From assembly GCA_009772925.1 (NCBI GenBank), contig WOUQ01000002.1, positions 186,001-250,000 on the forward strand: a DNA stretch of 64,000 nucleotides, given 5' to 3'. The notes under the pieces are model-generated. The model had not been told where the DNA came from, made no database searches, and saw only the letters and a program-made list of their open reading frames with translations. This DNA comes from a bacterium. Lineage in GTDB: Bacteria; Pseudomonadota; Gammaproteobacteria; Burkholderiales; Thiobacillaceae. Positions 51,184 through 60,477 of the stretch are shown here, piece after piece. Position numbers and translations under genes: made by a program. The number at the start of each line of letters is the position of its first letter. Position 1 is the stretch's first letter.

Positions 51184-53877
51184 TCAGACGCGGCCGCGCC
51201 GCCGGAAGGCGGCTTTCTCCAGTTCCACGGCGAAGAACACCAGCAAGCCGAAGATCAGGATGTTGCCCCAGGTGGCGGCGTCCAGGGCGGCGGTGCGGAA
51301 CAGACCCTGCATCGGCGGCCAGTAGGTGAACAGCGCTTGCAGGCCGAGCAGGATGGCGATGGCCACCAGCACCCAGCGGTTGCCGGTGAAGCCGGAGCGA
51401 TCCAGCACCGGTGCGATGAGGCGGCGGCAGTTGAACAGATAGAACACCTCGCCCATGAGCAGCAGGTTGACGGCGGCGGTGCGCGCCACCTCCAGCGTCA
51501 TGCCGCGTTCCAGTTCCCACAGGAACAGTCCCAGGCTGCCCGCCACCAGCAGCGCCGAGACGAACACCACGCGCCAGATCATGAAGCCCGACAGCATGGG
51601 CTGGGCCGGGTCGCGCGGCGGCCGTCGCATGATGTCGGCCTCGGCCGGCTCGAAGGCGAGGGCGAGGGCCAGGGTGACGGCGGTGACCATGTTCACCCAG
51701 AGGATCTGTACCGGCGTGATCGGCAAGTTCGGCAGGCCCAGCAGGATGGCGGCCACCAGCACACCCGCCTGACCGCCGTTGGTGGGCAGGATGAAGACGA
51801 TGGCCTTGCGGATGTTGTCGTAGATGGCGCGGCCTTCCTCGACGGCGGCGGCGATGCTGGCGAAGTTGTCGTCCGCCAGCACGATTTCCGCCGCCTCCTT
51901 GGCCGCCTCGGTGCCCTTTTGCCCCATGGCCACGCCGACGTCGGCGCGTTTTAGGGCTGGCGCGTCGTTGACCCCGTCGCCGGTCATCGCCACCGCCTCG
52001 CCGTTGGCCTGCAGGGCCGCGACCAGACGCAGCTTGTGTTCCGGGCTGGCGCGCGCGAACACGGCGGTGTCCGCCACCGCGCGGCGCAAGTCGGCCTCAT
52101 CCATGGTCTCGATGTCGGCGCCGGTGAGCGCCCGCACCTCGTCGTCCAGGCGCAACTCGCGGCCGATGGCGCGGGCAGTGGCGACATGGTCGCCGGTGAT
52201 CATCTTCACCCGGATGCCGGCCGTGCGGCAGGCGGCGACGGCGCGTACCGCTTCCTCGCGCGGCGGGTCGGCCAGGCCCAGCACCGCCAGCAGGGTGAAG
52301 CCGCCCATCTCGACGTCGGCGAAGCTCAGCTCCCGTTGGCCGGCTTCGGCCGGCTGCATGGCCACCGCCAACAGGCGCATGCCGCGATCCGCCACCGCCT
52401 CCATGGCCGCGTGCCAGTAGGCGGCATCCAAGGGGTGATCGCATCCTTCGCAGCGCTGCGCGGCGCACAACTCCATGACCCGTTCCGGCGCGCCCTTGAG
52501 GAGGATGAAGCCATGGCCGGCATGGTCGTGGTGCAGGGTGGCCATGAAGCGATGTTCGGACTCGAAGGGAATCACATCGCTGCGCGGCAGCGCCTCGGCT
52601 TCGAACTTCGCGTCCAGCCCCGCCTTCAGGCCCAGGGTGACGAGGGCGCCCTCGGTGGGATCGCCGGTGAGGATCCACTGCTCGTCTTCCCGCGTCAGCA
52701 CGGCGTCGTTGCTCAACAAGGCGAGGCGGGCAATGTCCACCAGTTCCGGAGCGGTCTGGGGTGTCACCTCGCGCCCATCCAGGCTGAAGCCGCCATCCGG
52801 CGCGTAGCCCACACCGGACACCGCGTACACCGCGCCGGCGCCGATCACCGTCTGCACGGTCATCTCGTTGCGCGTCAGGGTGCCGGTCTTGTCCGAGCAG
52901 ATCACCGTCACCGAGCCCAGCGCCTCCACCGCCGGCAGGCGCCGCACGATGGCGCTGCGCCGCGCCATGGCCTGCACGCCGATGGCCAGGGTGATGGTGA
53001 GGATGGCCGGCAGACCCACGGGGATGGCTGCCACCGCCAGGCCGACGGCGGCCAGGAACATCGCGTCGGCGCCATAGCCGCCGAGCAGCACGCCATAGGC
53101 GAAGGTGGCGCCGGCCACGGCGAGGATCACCCAGGTCAGCCACTGGCCGAACACCGCCATCTGCCGCAGGAGCGGCGTGGCCAGTTCCTGCACCTCGGAC
53201 AGCATGCGGCTGATGCGGCCGATCTCGGTCGCCGAGCCGGTGGCCGCCACCACCCCAGCGGCCTGGCCGTAAGTCACCAGGGTGCCGGACCAGGCCATGC
53301 TGGCGCGGTCGCCCAGGGGCGCGTCCGCGGGCACGGGCCCCACCTGTTTTTCAACGGGCACCGACTCCCCGGTCAGCGCCGCTTCCTCGATCTTCAGGCT
53401 CTTCACCTCGATCAGGCGCAAATCCGCCGGTACGCGGTCGCCGGAGGCGAGGAAGACGATGTCGCCGGGCACCAGTTCGGCCGCGTCGATCTCCTGGCGG
53501 CGACCGTCGCGCAGCACCTGGGCATGCGGCGAGAGCATGGCGCGGATGGCCTCCAGCGCCGCCTCGGCCTTGCCTTCCTGGATGAAGCCGATGAGGGCGT
53601 TGATCACCACCACCCCCAGGATCACGCCGCTGTCCACCCAGTGGCCGAGCACGGCGGTGCCCACGGCGGCGGCCAGTAGCACGTAGATGAGGACATTGTG
53701 GAACTGCAATAGGAAGCGCAGCAGCGGGCCGCGCCGCTTCGGCGGCGGCAGCAGGTTGCGACCATGGCGGGCCAGGCGGGCGGCTGCTTCCAGTGCGGTC
53801 AGGCCCCGGCGCGGGCAGTCCAGGACCGACAGTACCGCCTCGGCGGACAAGGCATGGGGGTCGACGGGTTGGGTCAT
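51184..53877 (-). CDS. P2-like cation-transporting P-type ATPase
   Basis: An 897-residue ATPase with the phosphorylation motif DKTGTLT (Asp near residue 329), actuator TGES, KGAPERV in the nucleotide domain and GDGVNDAPALKRADVG. Overall layout (N-terminal cytosolic cation-ATPase domain, ten membrane segments) is that of calcium/sodium P2 pumps. In membrane helix 4 the usual IPEGLP is IPVGLPAILTITLAIG, i.e. the cation-binding Glu is Val, as in P3 proton pumps. It overlaps the D-type antiporter gene upstream by 4 bases. The ion cannot be named. Confidence 0.9.
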   Translation of the reverse strand: MTQPVDPHALSAEAVLSVLDCPRRGLTALEAAARLARHGRNLLPPPKRRGPLLRFLLQFHNVLIYVLLAAAVGTAVLGHWVDSGVILGVVVINALIGFIQEGKAEAALEAIRAMLSPHAQVLRDGRRQEIDAAELVPGDIVFLASGDRVPADLRLIEVKSLKIEEAALTGESVPVEKQVGPVPADAPLGDRASMAWSGTLVTYGQAAGVVAATGSATEIGRISRMLSEVQELATPLLRQMAVFGQWLTWVILAVAGATFAYGVLLGGYGADAMFLAAVGLAVAAIPVGLPAILTITLAIGVQAMARRSAIVRRLPAVEALGSVTVICSDKTGTLTRNEMTVQTVIGAGAVYAVSGVGYAPDGGFSLDGREVTPQTAPELVDIARLALLSNDAVLTREDEQWILTGDPTEGALVTLGLKAGLDAKFEAEALPRSDVIPFESEHRFMATLHHDHAGHGFILLKGAPERVMELCAAQRCEGCDHPLDAAYWHAAMEAVADRGMRLLAVAMQPAEAGQRELSFADVEMGGFTLLAVLGLADPPREEAVRAVAACRTAGIRVKMITGDHVATARAIGRELRLDDEVRALTGADIETMDEADLRRAVADTAVFARASPEHKLRLVAALQANGEAVAMTGDGVNDAPALKRADVGVAMGQKGTEAAKEAAEIVLADDNFASIAAAVEEGRAIYDNIRKAIVFILPTNGGQAGVLVAAILLGLPNLPITPVQILWVNMVTAVTLALALAFEPAEADIMRRPPRDPAQPMLSGFMIWRVVFVSALLVAGSLGLFLWELERGMTLEVARTAAVNLLLMGEVFYLFNCRRLIAPVLDRSGFTGNRWVLVAIAILLGLQALFTYWPPMQGLFRTAALDAATWGNILIFGLLVFFAVELEKAAFRRRGRV

Positions 53878-55319
53878 GGCGCGACCTCCACGCCCAGCAG
53901 TTCCACCCCTTCCGTCGCCCTCAGGCCAATCAGCACGCTGGCGGCCGCGAGCAGGAAGGCGGTCCACTCCATGACGCGGGGCACCGGGTGGAAATGGGCC
54001 GCCGCTGGCGCCAGCAGGAAGGCCTGGCGTAGCACCTTGAACACATAGGCTGCCGCCAGCAGGCCGCCGGCGATGATCACCGCCACCCAGGGCCACTGGC
54101 CCTGGGCCAGGGCCGCCTCGATGAGCAGCCACTTGGCGAGGAAGCCGCCGGAGGGTGGCAGGCCCATGAGGGTCACTCCGGCCAAGCCGAACGCGAACAG
54201 GGTGACCGGCACCCGTCCCGCCACCCCGGCCAGGCCCTCCAGGGTATCCCGCCCGGTAGACAGCATGAGCACCCCGGCGGCCGCGAACATGGCCGCCTTC
54301 GCCAGGCCGTGGGCGACGGCCTGCATGACCCCGGCCTGCAGGGCTTCTCCACCCGGCTGCAGCAAGGGGAAGATGAGGAACAGATAGCCGAGCTGGGCCA
54401 CCGTGGACCAGGCCACCAGCATCTTGATGTGGTGGGTGGTCAGGGCACGCCAGGAACCCCAGAGGATGGCCGTGGCGCCGAGGACGCCGAGTAGCAGCGC
54501 GGCGAGTTCCGCCAGGGGGGCGAACGGTCCCAGGGCAAGACGCAGCACCATGTAGAAGGACGCCTTCACCACCAGGGCGGAGAGCAGCGCCGACACCGGC
54601 GCCGCCGCGCCGCCGTGGGCCGGCGGCAGCCAGAAGTGGAAGGGGAACAGGGCGGTCTTGGCCAGCAGTCCGGCCAGCATGAGGCCCGCCGCCAGCCGGG
54701 TGATCAGGGGCGGGTCGGGTCCGATGAGGGGCGCCAGGCCTGCCAGGGAAACCGTGCCGTAGGCGCCGTAGATCAGCGCCACCCCCATCAGGTAGGCGCC
54801 GGAGGCGGTGAGGCTGACCAGCAGGTAACGCAGCGCCGCCGCCGCCTGCGCCGGCTTGCCGCCCAGCGCCACCAGGCCCACGGCGGCCAGGGACAGCAGT
54901 TCCAGGGTGACGTAGAGGTTGAACAGGTCGGCGGACAGGAACAGGGCGTTGAGCGCCGCCAGCAGGAAGCCGGTCAGGGGCCAGAAATGGGTCTGGGCGA
55001 CCTCGCTGAAATAGGCGCGGGCATAGACCGCCAGGGGCAGGGCCACCGCCTGGGTCAGCAGCAGCATCAACACGGAGAGGCCGTCCGCCAGCAGGTCGAT
55101 GCCCAGGGGCGCGCCCCAGCCGCCCACGGCATGCACGCGGGCGCCTTCCGCCATGACCTGGGCGGCCAGTATCAGCGCCAGGGCCAGTTGTACGGCCAGC
55201 GCCGCGATCGCCAGCCGTCCGCCGCGTCCGTCGCCCCACAGGAAGGCCAGCGAGGCCCAGGCCAGCGGCAGGACGATGAGCCAGGGCAGGGGGTCCAGGA
55301 ACGCTTCAGCCATCCCCAT
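53874..55319 (-). CDS. Second Mrp/Mbh-like module: D subunit
   Basis: A 481-residue NuoM-type subunit (start at 55319 or 55313). LYVTLELLSLAAVGLVAL has the conserved Glu, FPFHFWLPPAHGGAAAPVSALLSALVVKASFYMVL the core Lys region, and LPPSGGFLAKWLLIEAAL the later Lys. It overlaps the C-type gene before it and the P-type ATPase after it. Confidence 0.92.
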   Translation of the reverse strand: MGMAEAFLDPLPWLIVLPLAWASLAFLWGDGRGGRLAIAALAVQLALALILAAQVMAEGARVHAVGGWGAPLGIDLLADGLSVLMLLLTQAVALPLAVYARAYFSEVAQTHFWPLTGFLLAALNALFLSADLFNLYVTLELLSLAAVGLVALGGKPAQAAAALRYLLVSLTASGAYLMGVALIYGAYGTVSLAGLAPLIGPDPPLITRLAAGLMLAGLLAKTALFPFHFWLPPAHGGAAAPVSALLSALVVKASFYMVLRLALGPFAPLAELAALLLGVLGATAILWGSWRALTTHHIKMLVAWSTVAQLGYLFLIFPLLQPGGEALQAGVMQAVAHGLAKAAMFAAAGVLMLSTGRDTLEGLAGVAGRVPVTLFAFGLAGVTLMGLPPSGGFLAKWLLIEAALAQGQWPWVAVIIAGGLLAAAYVFKVLRQAFLLAPAAAHFHPVPRVMEWTAFLLAAASVLIGLRATEGVELLGVEVAP

Positions 55320-55584
55320 CTCCGCCGGCCAGGCGCCGCGCCAGGGCCAGGGCGAGGGCGGTGGAGGCCACCGCGACGACGATGCCGGTGAGCACCATGG
55401 CCTGCGGCACCGGATCCGCCACGCCCTCGCGCTGGGCCAGCCCCACCAGCACCAGGAAGGCGCCGCTGCCCATCACGTTGAAGGCCAGGATGCGGCGCAG
55501 GGCCTGCGCCAGCAGGATCACTCCGGCCAGGCCCAGGGCGAACAGGGCGACGCCGGTCAGGGCATAGATCAGGCCGGGGGTCAT
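55306..55584 (-). CDS. Second Mrp/Mbh-like module: C subunit
   Basis: A 92-residue NuoK-like protein, three helices, with ALRRILAFNVMGSGAFLVLVGLAQR and the diagnostic DPVPQAMVLTGIVVAVASTALALALA. Short acidic tail (GGDGDG). ATGA overlap with the B-type gene. Confidence 0.93.
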   Translation of the reverse strand: MTPGLIYALTGVALFALGLAGVILLAQALRRILAFNVMGSGAFLVLVGLAQREGVADPVPQAMVLTGIVVAVASTALALALARRLAGGDGDG

Positions 55585-56276
55585 GACTTGCTCTCTTCCC
55601 CGGCGCTTTCGCTGGGGGATGCGGGGTGCCAGGCCAGGACCAGGAAGAGACCGGCGAGGATGAGGCCGAGCGACAGGGTGAGGCCGGCCTCGATGAGCAG
55701 GATCAGCGCGCCGGCATGTTCCAGCGGATAGCGCAGCAAGGCCCCCTCGGAGAGCAGGATGGCGGACACCGCCAGGAAGACCAGGAAGCCGCCGGCCAGG
55801 CCCAGGCGCAGCATCCGCTTGGGGGAAGCCCAGGCCGGCAGGCGGCCCGCGAGATGCAGCAGCACCGCCGCCGCCGCCAGCACTGCGCCGGCCTGGAAGG
55901 CGCCGCCGGGACGATGCGCGCCGGCCCACAGCAGGTAGCCGGCGGCCAGGATCATGAGCGGCACGGCCACGCCGGCGAGGGTGCGCAACATGGGGTCGGC
56001 GGCGGCCGGCGGCGACCCGCCGGACTCCGGCTTCGCCACCGCCAGCATGCCCAGCAGGGCGAGCAGCAGCACGGCGATCTCCAGCAGGGTGTCGTAACCG
56101 CGGAAGTTGAGCAGGACGGCGGTGACCGGATGCTCGACGCCGCTGGCGGACAGGTTCATCGCCACCGCCCCGCGCAGGTCCACGGCGGCGCTCGGCAGAT
56201 CGAGGATGGCCGCCGCCAGGGCGCCGGCCAAGGCCACGGCGAGCCCCCCCACGGCCAGACGCGCCGGGCCGTTCAT
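55581..56276 (-). CDS. Second Mrp/Mbh-like module: MbhE-like domain fused to MrpB
   Basis: A 231-residue fusion. The N-terminal part contains VLLNFRGYDTLLEIAVLLLALLGMLA, which corresponds to the RGFDTLGEI segment at the end of MrpA (MbhE in Mbh complexes). The C-terminal part has VPLMILAAGYLLWAGAHRPGGAFQAGAVLAAA, the GGxFQAG MrpB signature. It therefore carries a piece of MrpA together with MrpB. Starts overlapping the DUF4040 gene. Confidence 0.88.
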   Translation of the reverse strand: MNGPARLAVGGLAVALAGALAAAILDLPSAAVDLRGAVAMNLSASGVEHPVTAVLLNFRGYDTLLEIAVLLLALLGMLAVAKPESGGSPPAAADPMLRTLAGVAVPLMILAAGYLLWAGAHRPGGAFQAGAVLAAAAVLLHLAGRLPAWASPKRMLRLGLAGGFLVFLAVSAILLSEGALLRYPLEHAGALILLIEAGLTLSLGLILAGLFLVLAWHPASPSESAGEESKS

Positions 56277-56527
56277 GGCTTGTCTCCCGCGCGGCGCTTG
56301 CCGAAGGCGCCGAGGGCATCCAGCAGCAGGGCGCCGGTCAGTCCGGCGCCGATGGCCGCCTCGGCGAGGGCGATGTCGGGGGCGTCCAGGCGCGCCCAGG
56401 CCAGCGCCATGAGCAGGCCGAAGACGATGAACATGACCACCGCCCGCGTCAGGTCCGGCGTGGCCAGGCTGCGCCAGGCGCTCCACAACAGGGCCAGGGC
56501 CAGCAGCGCGTCGAAGGCCAGGTTCAT
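56273..56527 (-). CDS. Second Mrp/Mbh-like module: DUF4040 (MbhD-like) subunit
   Basis: An 84-residue membrane protein whose LTRAVVMFIVFGLLMALAWARLDAPDIALAEAAIGAGLTGALLL is the MbhD/DUF4040 block that in MrpA lies just before the RGFDTLGEI segment (compare FSAPDLALTQLSVEV in the MrpA of the first cluster). It overlaps its neighbours by 4 bases on both sides. Confidence 0.9.
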   Translation of the reverse strand: MNLAFDALLALALLWSAWRSLATPDLTRAVVMFIVFGLLMALAWARLDAPDIALAEAAIGAGLTGALLLDALGAFGKRRAGDKP

Positions 56528-56871
56528 GGCCCACCCCGCTGATCGACGCCACCCGCCGGCTGCACCGGCGAAGCCGCCCCCGCCGGCGCGATGCCCAGCT
56601 CGTGCGCGCGCCGGGCGATGGCGAAGCTGACCGCCGCGCTGGCCACCAGGACCAGAGGCCAAACCAGCAGGATCTTCAGGCCCGCGGCCAGGTTCTCCGC
56701 CTGGAGAGCGAGGCCCAGGGCGATCAGGCCGAGGCCCAGGTTGTCCGCCTTGGTGAGGGCGTGCAGGCGGGCATAGACGTCGGGAAAGCGCAGCAGGCCG
56801 ACGGTGCCGGCCAGGTAGAAGCCGGCACCGGCCAGCAGCAACAGGGCGCTGAGCGCCTCAAGCGGGGTCAT
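56524..56871 (-). CDS. Second Mrp/Mbh-like module: G subunit
   Basis: A 115-residue protein with AGTVGLLRFPDVYARLHALTKADNLGLGLIALGLAL, the MrpG signature (RFPDxYARLHAxTKAxxLG), and a hydrophilic tail of about 25 residues. Overlaps the F-type gene by 14 bases. Confidence 0.93.
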   Translation of the reverse strand: MTPLEALSALLLLAGAGFYLAGTVGLLRFPDVYARLHALTKADNLGLGLIALGLALQAENLAAGLKILLVWPLVLVASAAVSFAIARRAHELGIAPAGAASPVQPAGGVDQRGGP

Positions 56872-57142
56872 CGTCCCTCCCCGCCGCGTGCCAGGCCCGC
56901 CGCGCGAAGGCCACTCCGGTGATGGCGGCGAGCAGGGCAAGGACCAGCGCGGTGTCGACCAGGGGCATGGCCACCGTCTCCCGCGCATGCGCCATGAGGA
57001 GCAGCACCCCCACCCCGGTGGTGCCGAACAGCAGGGCGGCCAGCATGCGGTCCGCCGGTGTCGGCCCGCGCGCCGCGCGGATCAGCGCCACCAGCAGGTT
57101 GAGCAGCAGGAACAGGGCCAGGTAGCCCTCCAGGCCGGTCAT
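56858..57142 (-). CDS. Second Mrp/Mbh-like module: F subunit
   Basis: A 94-residue three-helix protein with RAARGPTPADRMLAALLFGTTGVGVLLLM, the MrpF RGPxxADR motif. Overlaps the E-type gene by 4 bases. Confidence 0.92.
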   Translation of the reverse strand: MTGLEGYLALFLLLNLLVALIRAARGPTPADRMLAALLFGTTGVGVLLLMAHARETVAMPLVDTALVLALLAAITGVAFARRAWHAAGRDDDPA

Positions 57143-57648
57143 GCCGCCACCCTCAGCATGCGCGCGATGTGGGCCTCCGTTTGCCGCACCTCCTCGGCGA
57201 CGGGCAGGCGATGGTCGAGCACATGCAGGCACAAGCGGTTCCCGCGCAGCTCGACGCTGACGGTACCGGGCATCAGATTCAGGGTGTTGAGCAACAGGAT
57301 CCGCGCCATGCCTGCCGGCAGGGTGACGGGCAGATCCACCAGGGCGGGCGCCAGGTCCATGCGCGAGCGGAAAGCCCGAGCCGCCACCTGGGCGCCACCC
57401 CAGGCGGATTGGACCAGGAAGAAGGCGGCGAAACCGAGCAGGCCGGGGAATGAGACACGTCCCTGGCCGGGCGGAGCCAGGCGCAGGCTGGCGGTCGTGG
57501 CCAGGGCGACGGTGACTGCGCCGATGCCCCAGGAATCGGCGCGCCCTTCCGCCAGGATCCACCAGATCAGGGCGAAGGCGCCGCCGCGCCAGAGGGTCGC
57601 GCTCAGGCTGAAACGGGGCAGCGGGGAACGATCAGGACGGGCATGCAT
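57139..57648 (-). CDS. Second Mrp/Mbh-like module: E subunit
   Basis: A 169-residue MrpE homologue with ILLLNTLNLMPGTVSVELRGNRLCLHVLDHRL (the TPGTVSV-like block; here MPGTVSV) and an N-terminal two-helix region. It is the first gene of the second module, so the promoter should lie in the 247-base gap upstream, where I see no clear sigma-70 boxes. Confidence 0.92.
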   Translation of the reverse strand: MHARPDRSPLPRFSLSATLWRGGAFALIWWILAEGRADSWGIGAVTVALATTASLRLAPPGQGRVSFPGLLGFAAFFLVQSAWGGAQVAARAFRSRMDLAPALVDLPVTLPAGMARILLLNTLNLMPGTVSVELRGNRLCLHVLDHRLPVAEEVRQTEAHIARMLRVAA

Positions 57649-57895
57649 GGCTCAGTTGTTCTTCGCCGGGCCGATGAGCAAGGGTCGGCAGGGAGGTGGC
57701 GGGGTGCACTGGCGGATACCGCATAGAGTTGTATGTCTGGGCGCGCACGATGGTTTCAACCCTGGTTGCCGGCATGAAGGTAGAGCCATGAAGGACCGTG
57801 AAATACTAGCCAAGTTCTCGGCATGGCGTCGCTGTGGAGCCGGTCTCGACCCGCTTCTCCCCACCGCGAGGCGAACGCGCGGGCACCGTCGACGA

Positions 57896-58603
57896 TCAGG
57901 GCGTCTGTTGTGGTGCCGCACCCGGCTGCCCAAAGCGCAAGGTATCCGGCGCATTGGTGCCGCCGGTCATGACAAAGGCCATGGCCTCCTCGACGCTCCA
58001 GTCGGTCTGCACCACGTCGTCCATGGGCACGATCTCGATGTAGCCCGAGGTGGGGTTGGGCGAGGTCGGCACGTAGACCGCCGCCAGCTGGCGGCCGCTG
58101 TCCGGGTCGGTCATCACCTTGGTGACGAAGCCCAGCGCCTTCATGTCCGGCGAGGGAAAGGCGATCAGCACCACGCGCTGGCCGGACACCGGTGGCTTGC
58201 GCAGGGTTTCCAGGAATTTCTTGGTGGCGCCGTAGATGGTCTGCACCAGCGGCAGCCGGGCGAGCAGGCCTTCCGTGTAGGCGATCAGCCGGCGGCCGAG
58301 CACCAGGGAGGTGAGCACGCCCACCGCGTACAGCCCTGCCAGGGTGAACAGGGCGGCCAGCACGTACTGCACGCCGGGATGCAACAGCCAGTCGGCGAGG
58401 ATCTCGGAGACGGGCCGCAGCCCGTGCGCCAGGCCGCGCAGGAAAGGCGCGCCGATGCGCGCCAGCAGATTGAACAGGAAGTCCAGCACCAGCCAGGTCA
58501 CCCACAGCGGCGCCAGGGTGAAGAAGCCGATGAGGATGTAGCGCGCGACATGCGGGCGTCGCTGGGCTTGCCCGGCTGCGGGGGGGCTGGAATAGGCGGG
58601 CAT
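57896..58603 (-). CDS. DUF502 family membrane protein
   Basis: A 235-residue protein starting MPAYSSPPAAGQAQRRPHVARYILIGFFTLAPLWVTWLVLDFLF, with a second hydrophobic segment (VQYVLAALFTLAGLYAVGVLTSLVLGRRLI) and the conserved DUF502 blocks PLVQTIYGATKKFLETL and VAFPSPDMKALGFVTK-like sequence (IAFPSPDMKALGFVTKVM). Family function is not established. Upstream ATG codons would lengthen it without adding conserved sequence. Confidence 0.92.
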   Translation of the reverse strand: MPAYSSPPAAGQAQRRPHVARYILIGFFTLAPLWVTWLVLDFLFNLLARIGAPFLRGLAHGLRPVSEILADWLLHPGVQYVLAALFTLAGLYAVGVLTSLVLGRRLIAYTEGLLARLPLVQTIYGATKKFLETLRKPPVSGQRVVLIAFPSPDMKALGFVTKVMTDPDSGRQLAAVYVPTSPNPTSGYIEIVPMDDVVQTDWSVEEAMAFVMTGGTNAPDTLRFGQPGAAPQQTP

Positions 58604-58694
58604 GATGAGAATCAGGGGGGCGGTGCGCGGCATATTCAACCAGGAGACCCCGCCGGGTCCAGCCCTGAAAGCGCGCATGGCGCGCCGGCGCCGG

Positions 58695-60422
58695 TCAGTC
58701 GAGATGCGTGGGAATGCGCAGGCCGACCTGCTGGATGCGCCCCCCGTCGACTTCGCGCACCACGAATTCGAGCTTGCCCAGGCGCACCCGGTCGCCCGCC
58801 ACGGGCAGGCCGCGCAGCTTGCCCGCGAGGAATTCCGCCAGCGTCACCCCCGCCGGCAGTTCAGGCAAGGCGAAGCCGTAGTGCTCGGCCAGGGCGTCGA
58901 GGCCGGCGTCGCCATGGACGATGAAGTCGCCGTAGAACTGGCGTTTTTGCAGAAAGCTGGGCGTGGCCGCGGGGGCCAGCAAATCCGCGAGCAGGGTATT
59001 GTCGGATTCGCGCGCCATCAAATACAGCCAGTCGCCGGCGCGCAGCTTGCCCGCCTGCTGCGGACGCAGGGGAGCGCCGTCGCGCAGCACCGTCAGCGGC
59101 CAGGCGTCCGCCGGCAGGCGCAGTTCCTCCAGGCTATGGTGCACGGCCGGCGCGGAGGCGGCGAGACGGTAACCGAGCACGGCATGTTCGCCGCCGCCGC
59201 CGCCCGCCAGTTGCAGGTGCTCGCCGGGCTCCGGCGCGGCCGGCACTTCCAGGCGCAGGCGGCGCGCCAGGCCGGGAATGGTCCAGCCTTGCAGGGTGAG
59301 GGAGATGAGCACCACGAAGAAGGCCACCTCCAGGATCAGGGGGGCTTCCGGCAGGCCCGCCAGCAGCGGGAACAGGGCCAGGATGATGGGTACCGCGCCA
59401 CGCAGCCCGACCCAGGCGATGAAGACCTGTTCCCGCCTGGGGAAGTTGAACGGCAACAGACACAGCCAGACCGCCAGCGGCCGCGCCAGGAACATGAGGG
59501 CGAGGGCGATGGCCAGCGCCGGCAGGGCGTGCTCCAGGAGCTTGCTGGGGGTCGCCAGCAGGCCCAGCATGAGGAACATGCCGAGCTGCGCCAGCCAGGC
59601 CAGGCCGTTGTGCACCTGCAGGATGGTGCCGAACTTGCGTGGCGCCCGGTGGCGGAATACCACGCCGGCCAGATAGATGGCCAGGAAGCCGCTGCCGCCG
59701 AGTACCGTGGTGACCCCGTACAGGGCCAGGCCGCCGGCCAGCACCAGCATGGGATACATGCCCGCCTCCAGCGGCAGGCGATTGGTCAGCCAGGCCAGCA
59801 GGCGGCCGCCGGCCAGGCCCGCCAGCAGGCCCATCCCCATCTGCACGGTGAACAGCTCGAGCATGCCGAGGTCCGGCGCGCTCTTGCCCGCCAGCAGCAG
59901 TTCCAGGATGGCGATGGTGAGGAATACCGCCATGGGGTCGTTGCTGCCGGATTCGATTTCCAGGGTGGCGGATACCCGCTGCTTGAGGTTGAGTCCCTTG
60001 GCGCGCAGCAGCGCGAACACGGCGGCCGCGTCGGTGGAACCGACCACGGCCCCCACCAGGAGCCCCTCCAGCAGGCCGAAGTCCAGCAGCCAGGCGGCGA
60101 ACAGGCCGGTGACCAGGCAGGTCAGCAGCACGCCCGCGGTGGCCAGCACGAAGGCGGGCCGCAGGCCGGCGCGGAAGCTGTCGGTGCGGGTGTTGAGGCC
60201 GCCGTCCAGCAGGATCACCGCCAGCGCGACGCTGCCGACCGTGTAAGCGATGCCGGCGTCGTTGAAGACGATGCCGCCCGGCCCGTCCTCGCCGGCCAGC
60301 ATGCCCACCGCCAGGAATACCAGCAGCAGGGGCATGCCGATACGGTAGGACAGGGCGCTGGCGAGGATGGCGAGCAGGAGCAGGGCGGCGCCCGCCAATA
60401 CCAGCTGGTTGATCAGGTCCAT
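58695..60422 (-). CDS. Potassium/proton antiporter (CvrA/NhaP2 type)
   Basis: A 575-residue CPA1 transporter. Residues 1 to about 385 are the membrane part with LLLVFLAVGMLAGEDGPGG, VVGSTDAAAVFALLRAKGLNL, ATLEIESGSNDPMAVFLTIAIL (ND motif) and VFIAWVGLRGAVPIILALFPLLAG. A cytoplasmic part follows: a TrkA-C domain (HSLEELRLPADAWPLTVLRDG, RAGDWLYLMA) and a CorC/HlyC-like C-terminal domain (AEFLAGKLRGLPVAGDRVRLGKLEFVVREVDGGRIQQVGLRI). This layout is that of NhaP2/CvrA, which protects cells from excess K+ and helps in hypoosmotic or acid stress. Confidence 0.94.
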   Translation of the reverse strand: MDLINQLVLAGAALLLLAILASALSYRIGMPLLLVFLAVGMLAGEDGPGGIVFNDAGIAYTVGSVALAVILLDGGLNTRTDSFRAGLRPAFVLATAGVLLTCLVTGLFAAWLLDFGLLEGLLVGAVVGSTDAAAVFALLRAKGLNLKQRVSATLEIESGSNDPMAVFLTIAILELLLAGKSAPDLGMLELFTVQMGMGLLAGLAGGRLLAWLTNRLPLEAGMYPMLVLAGGLALYGVTTVLGGSGFLAIYLAGVVFRHRAPRKFGTILQVHNGLAWLAQLGMFLMLGLLATPSKLLEHALPALAIALALMFLARPLAVWLCLLPFNFPRREQVFIAWVGLRGAVPIILALFPLLAGLPEAPLILEVAFFVVLISLTLQGWTIPGLARRLRLEVPAAPEPGEHLQLAGGGGGEHAVLGYRLAASAPAVHHSLEELRLPADAWPLTVLRDGAPLRPQQAGKLRAGDWLYLMARESDNTLLADLLAPAATPSFLQKRQFYGDFIVHGDAGLDALAEHYGFALPELPAGVTLAEFLAGKLRGLPVAGDRVRLGKLEFVVREVDGGRIQQVGLRIPTHLD

Positions 60423-60477
60423 GCGGCCATTCTACCGGCGCGCCGGGCGTGCACGGCGCGAGCCTGACCGGGCCCGG

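Noticed and set aside
57788-57920. Short plus-strand reading frame starting ATGAAGGACCGTG in the gap upstream of the second Mrp module
   Set aside because: No ribosome binding site, runs into the antisense of the DUF502 gene and has arginine-rich shadow composition.
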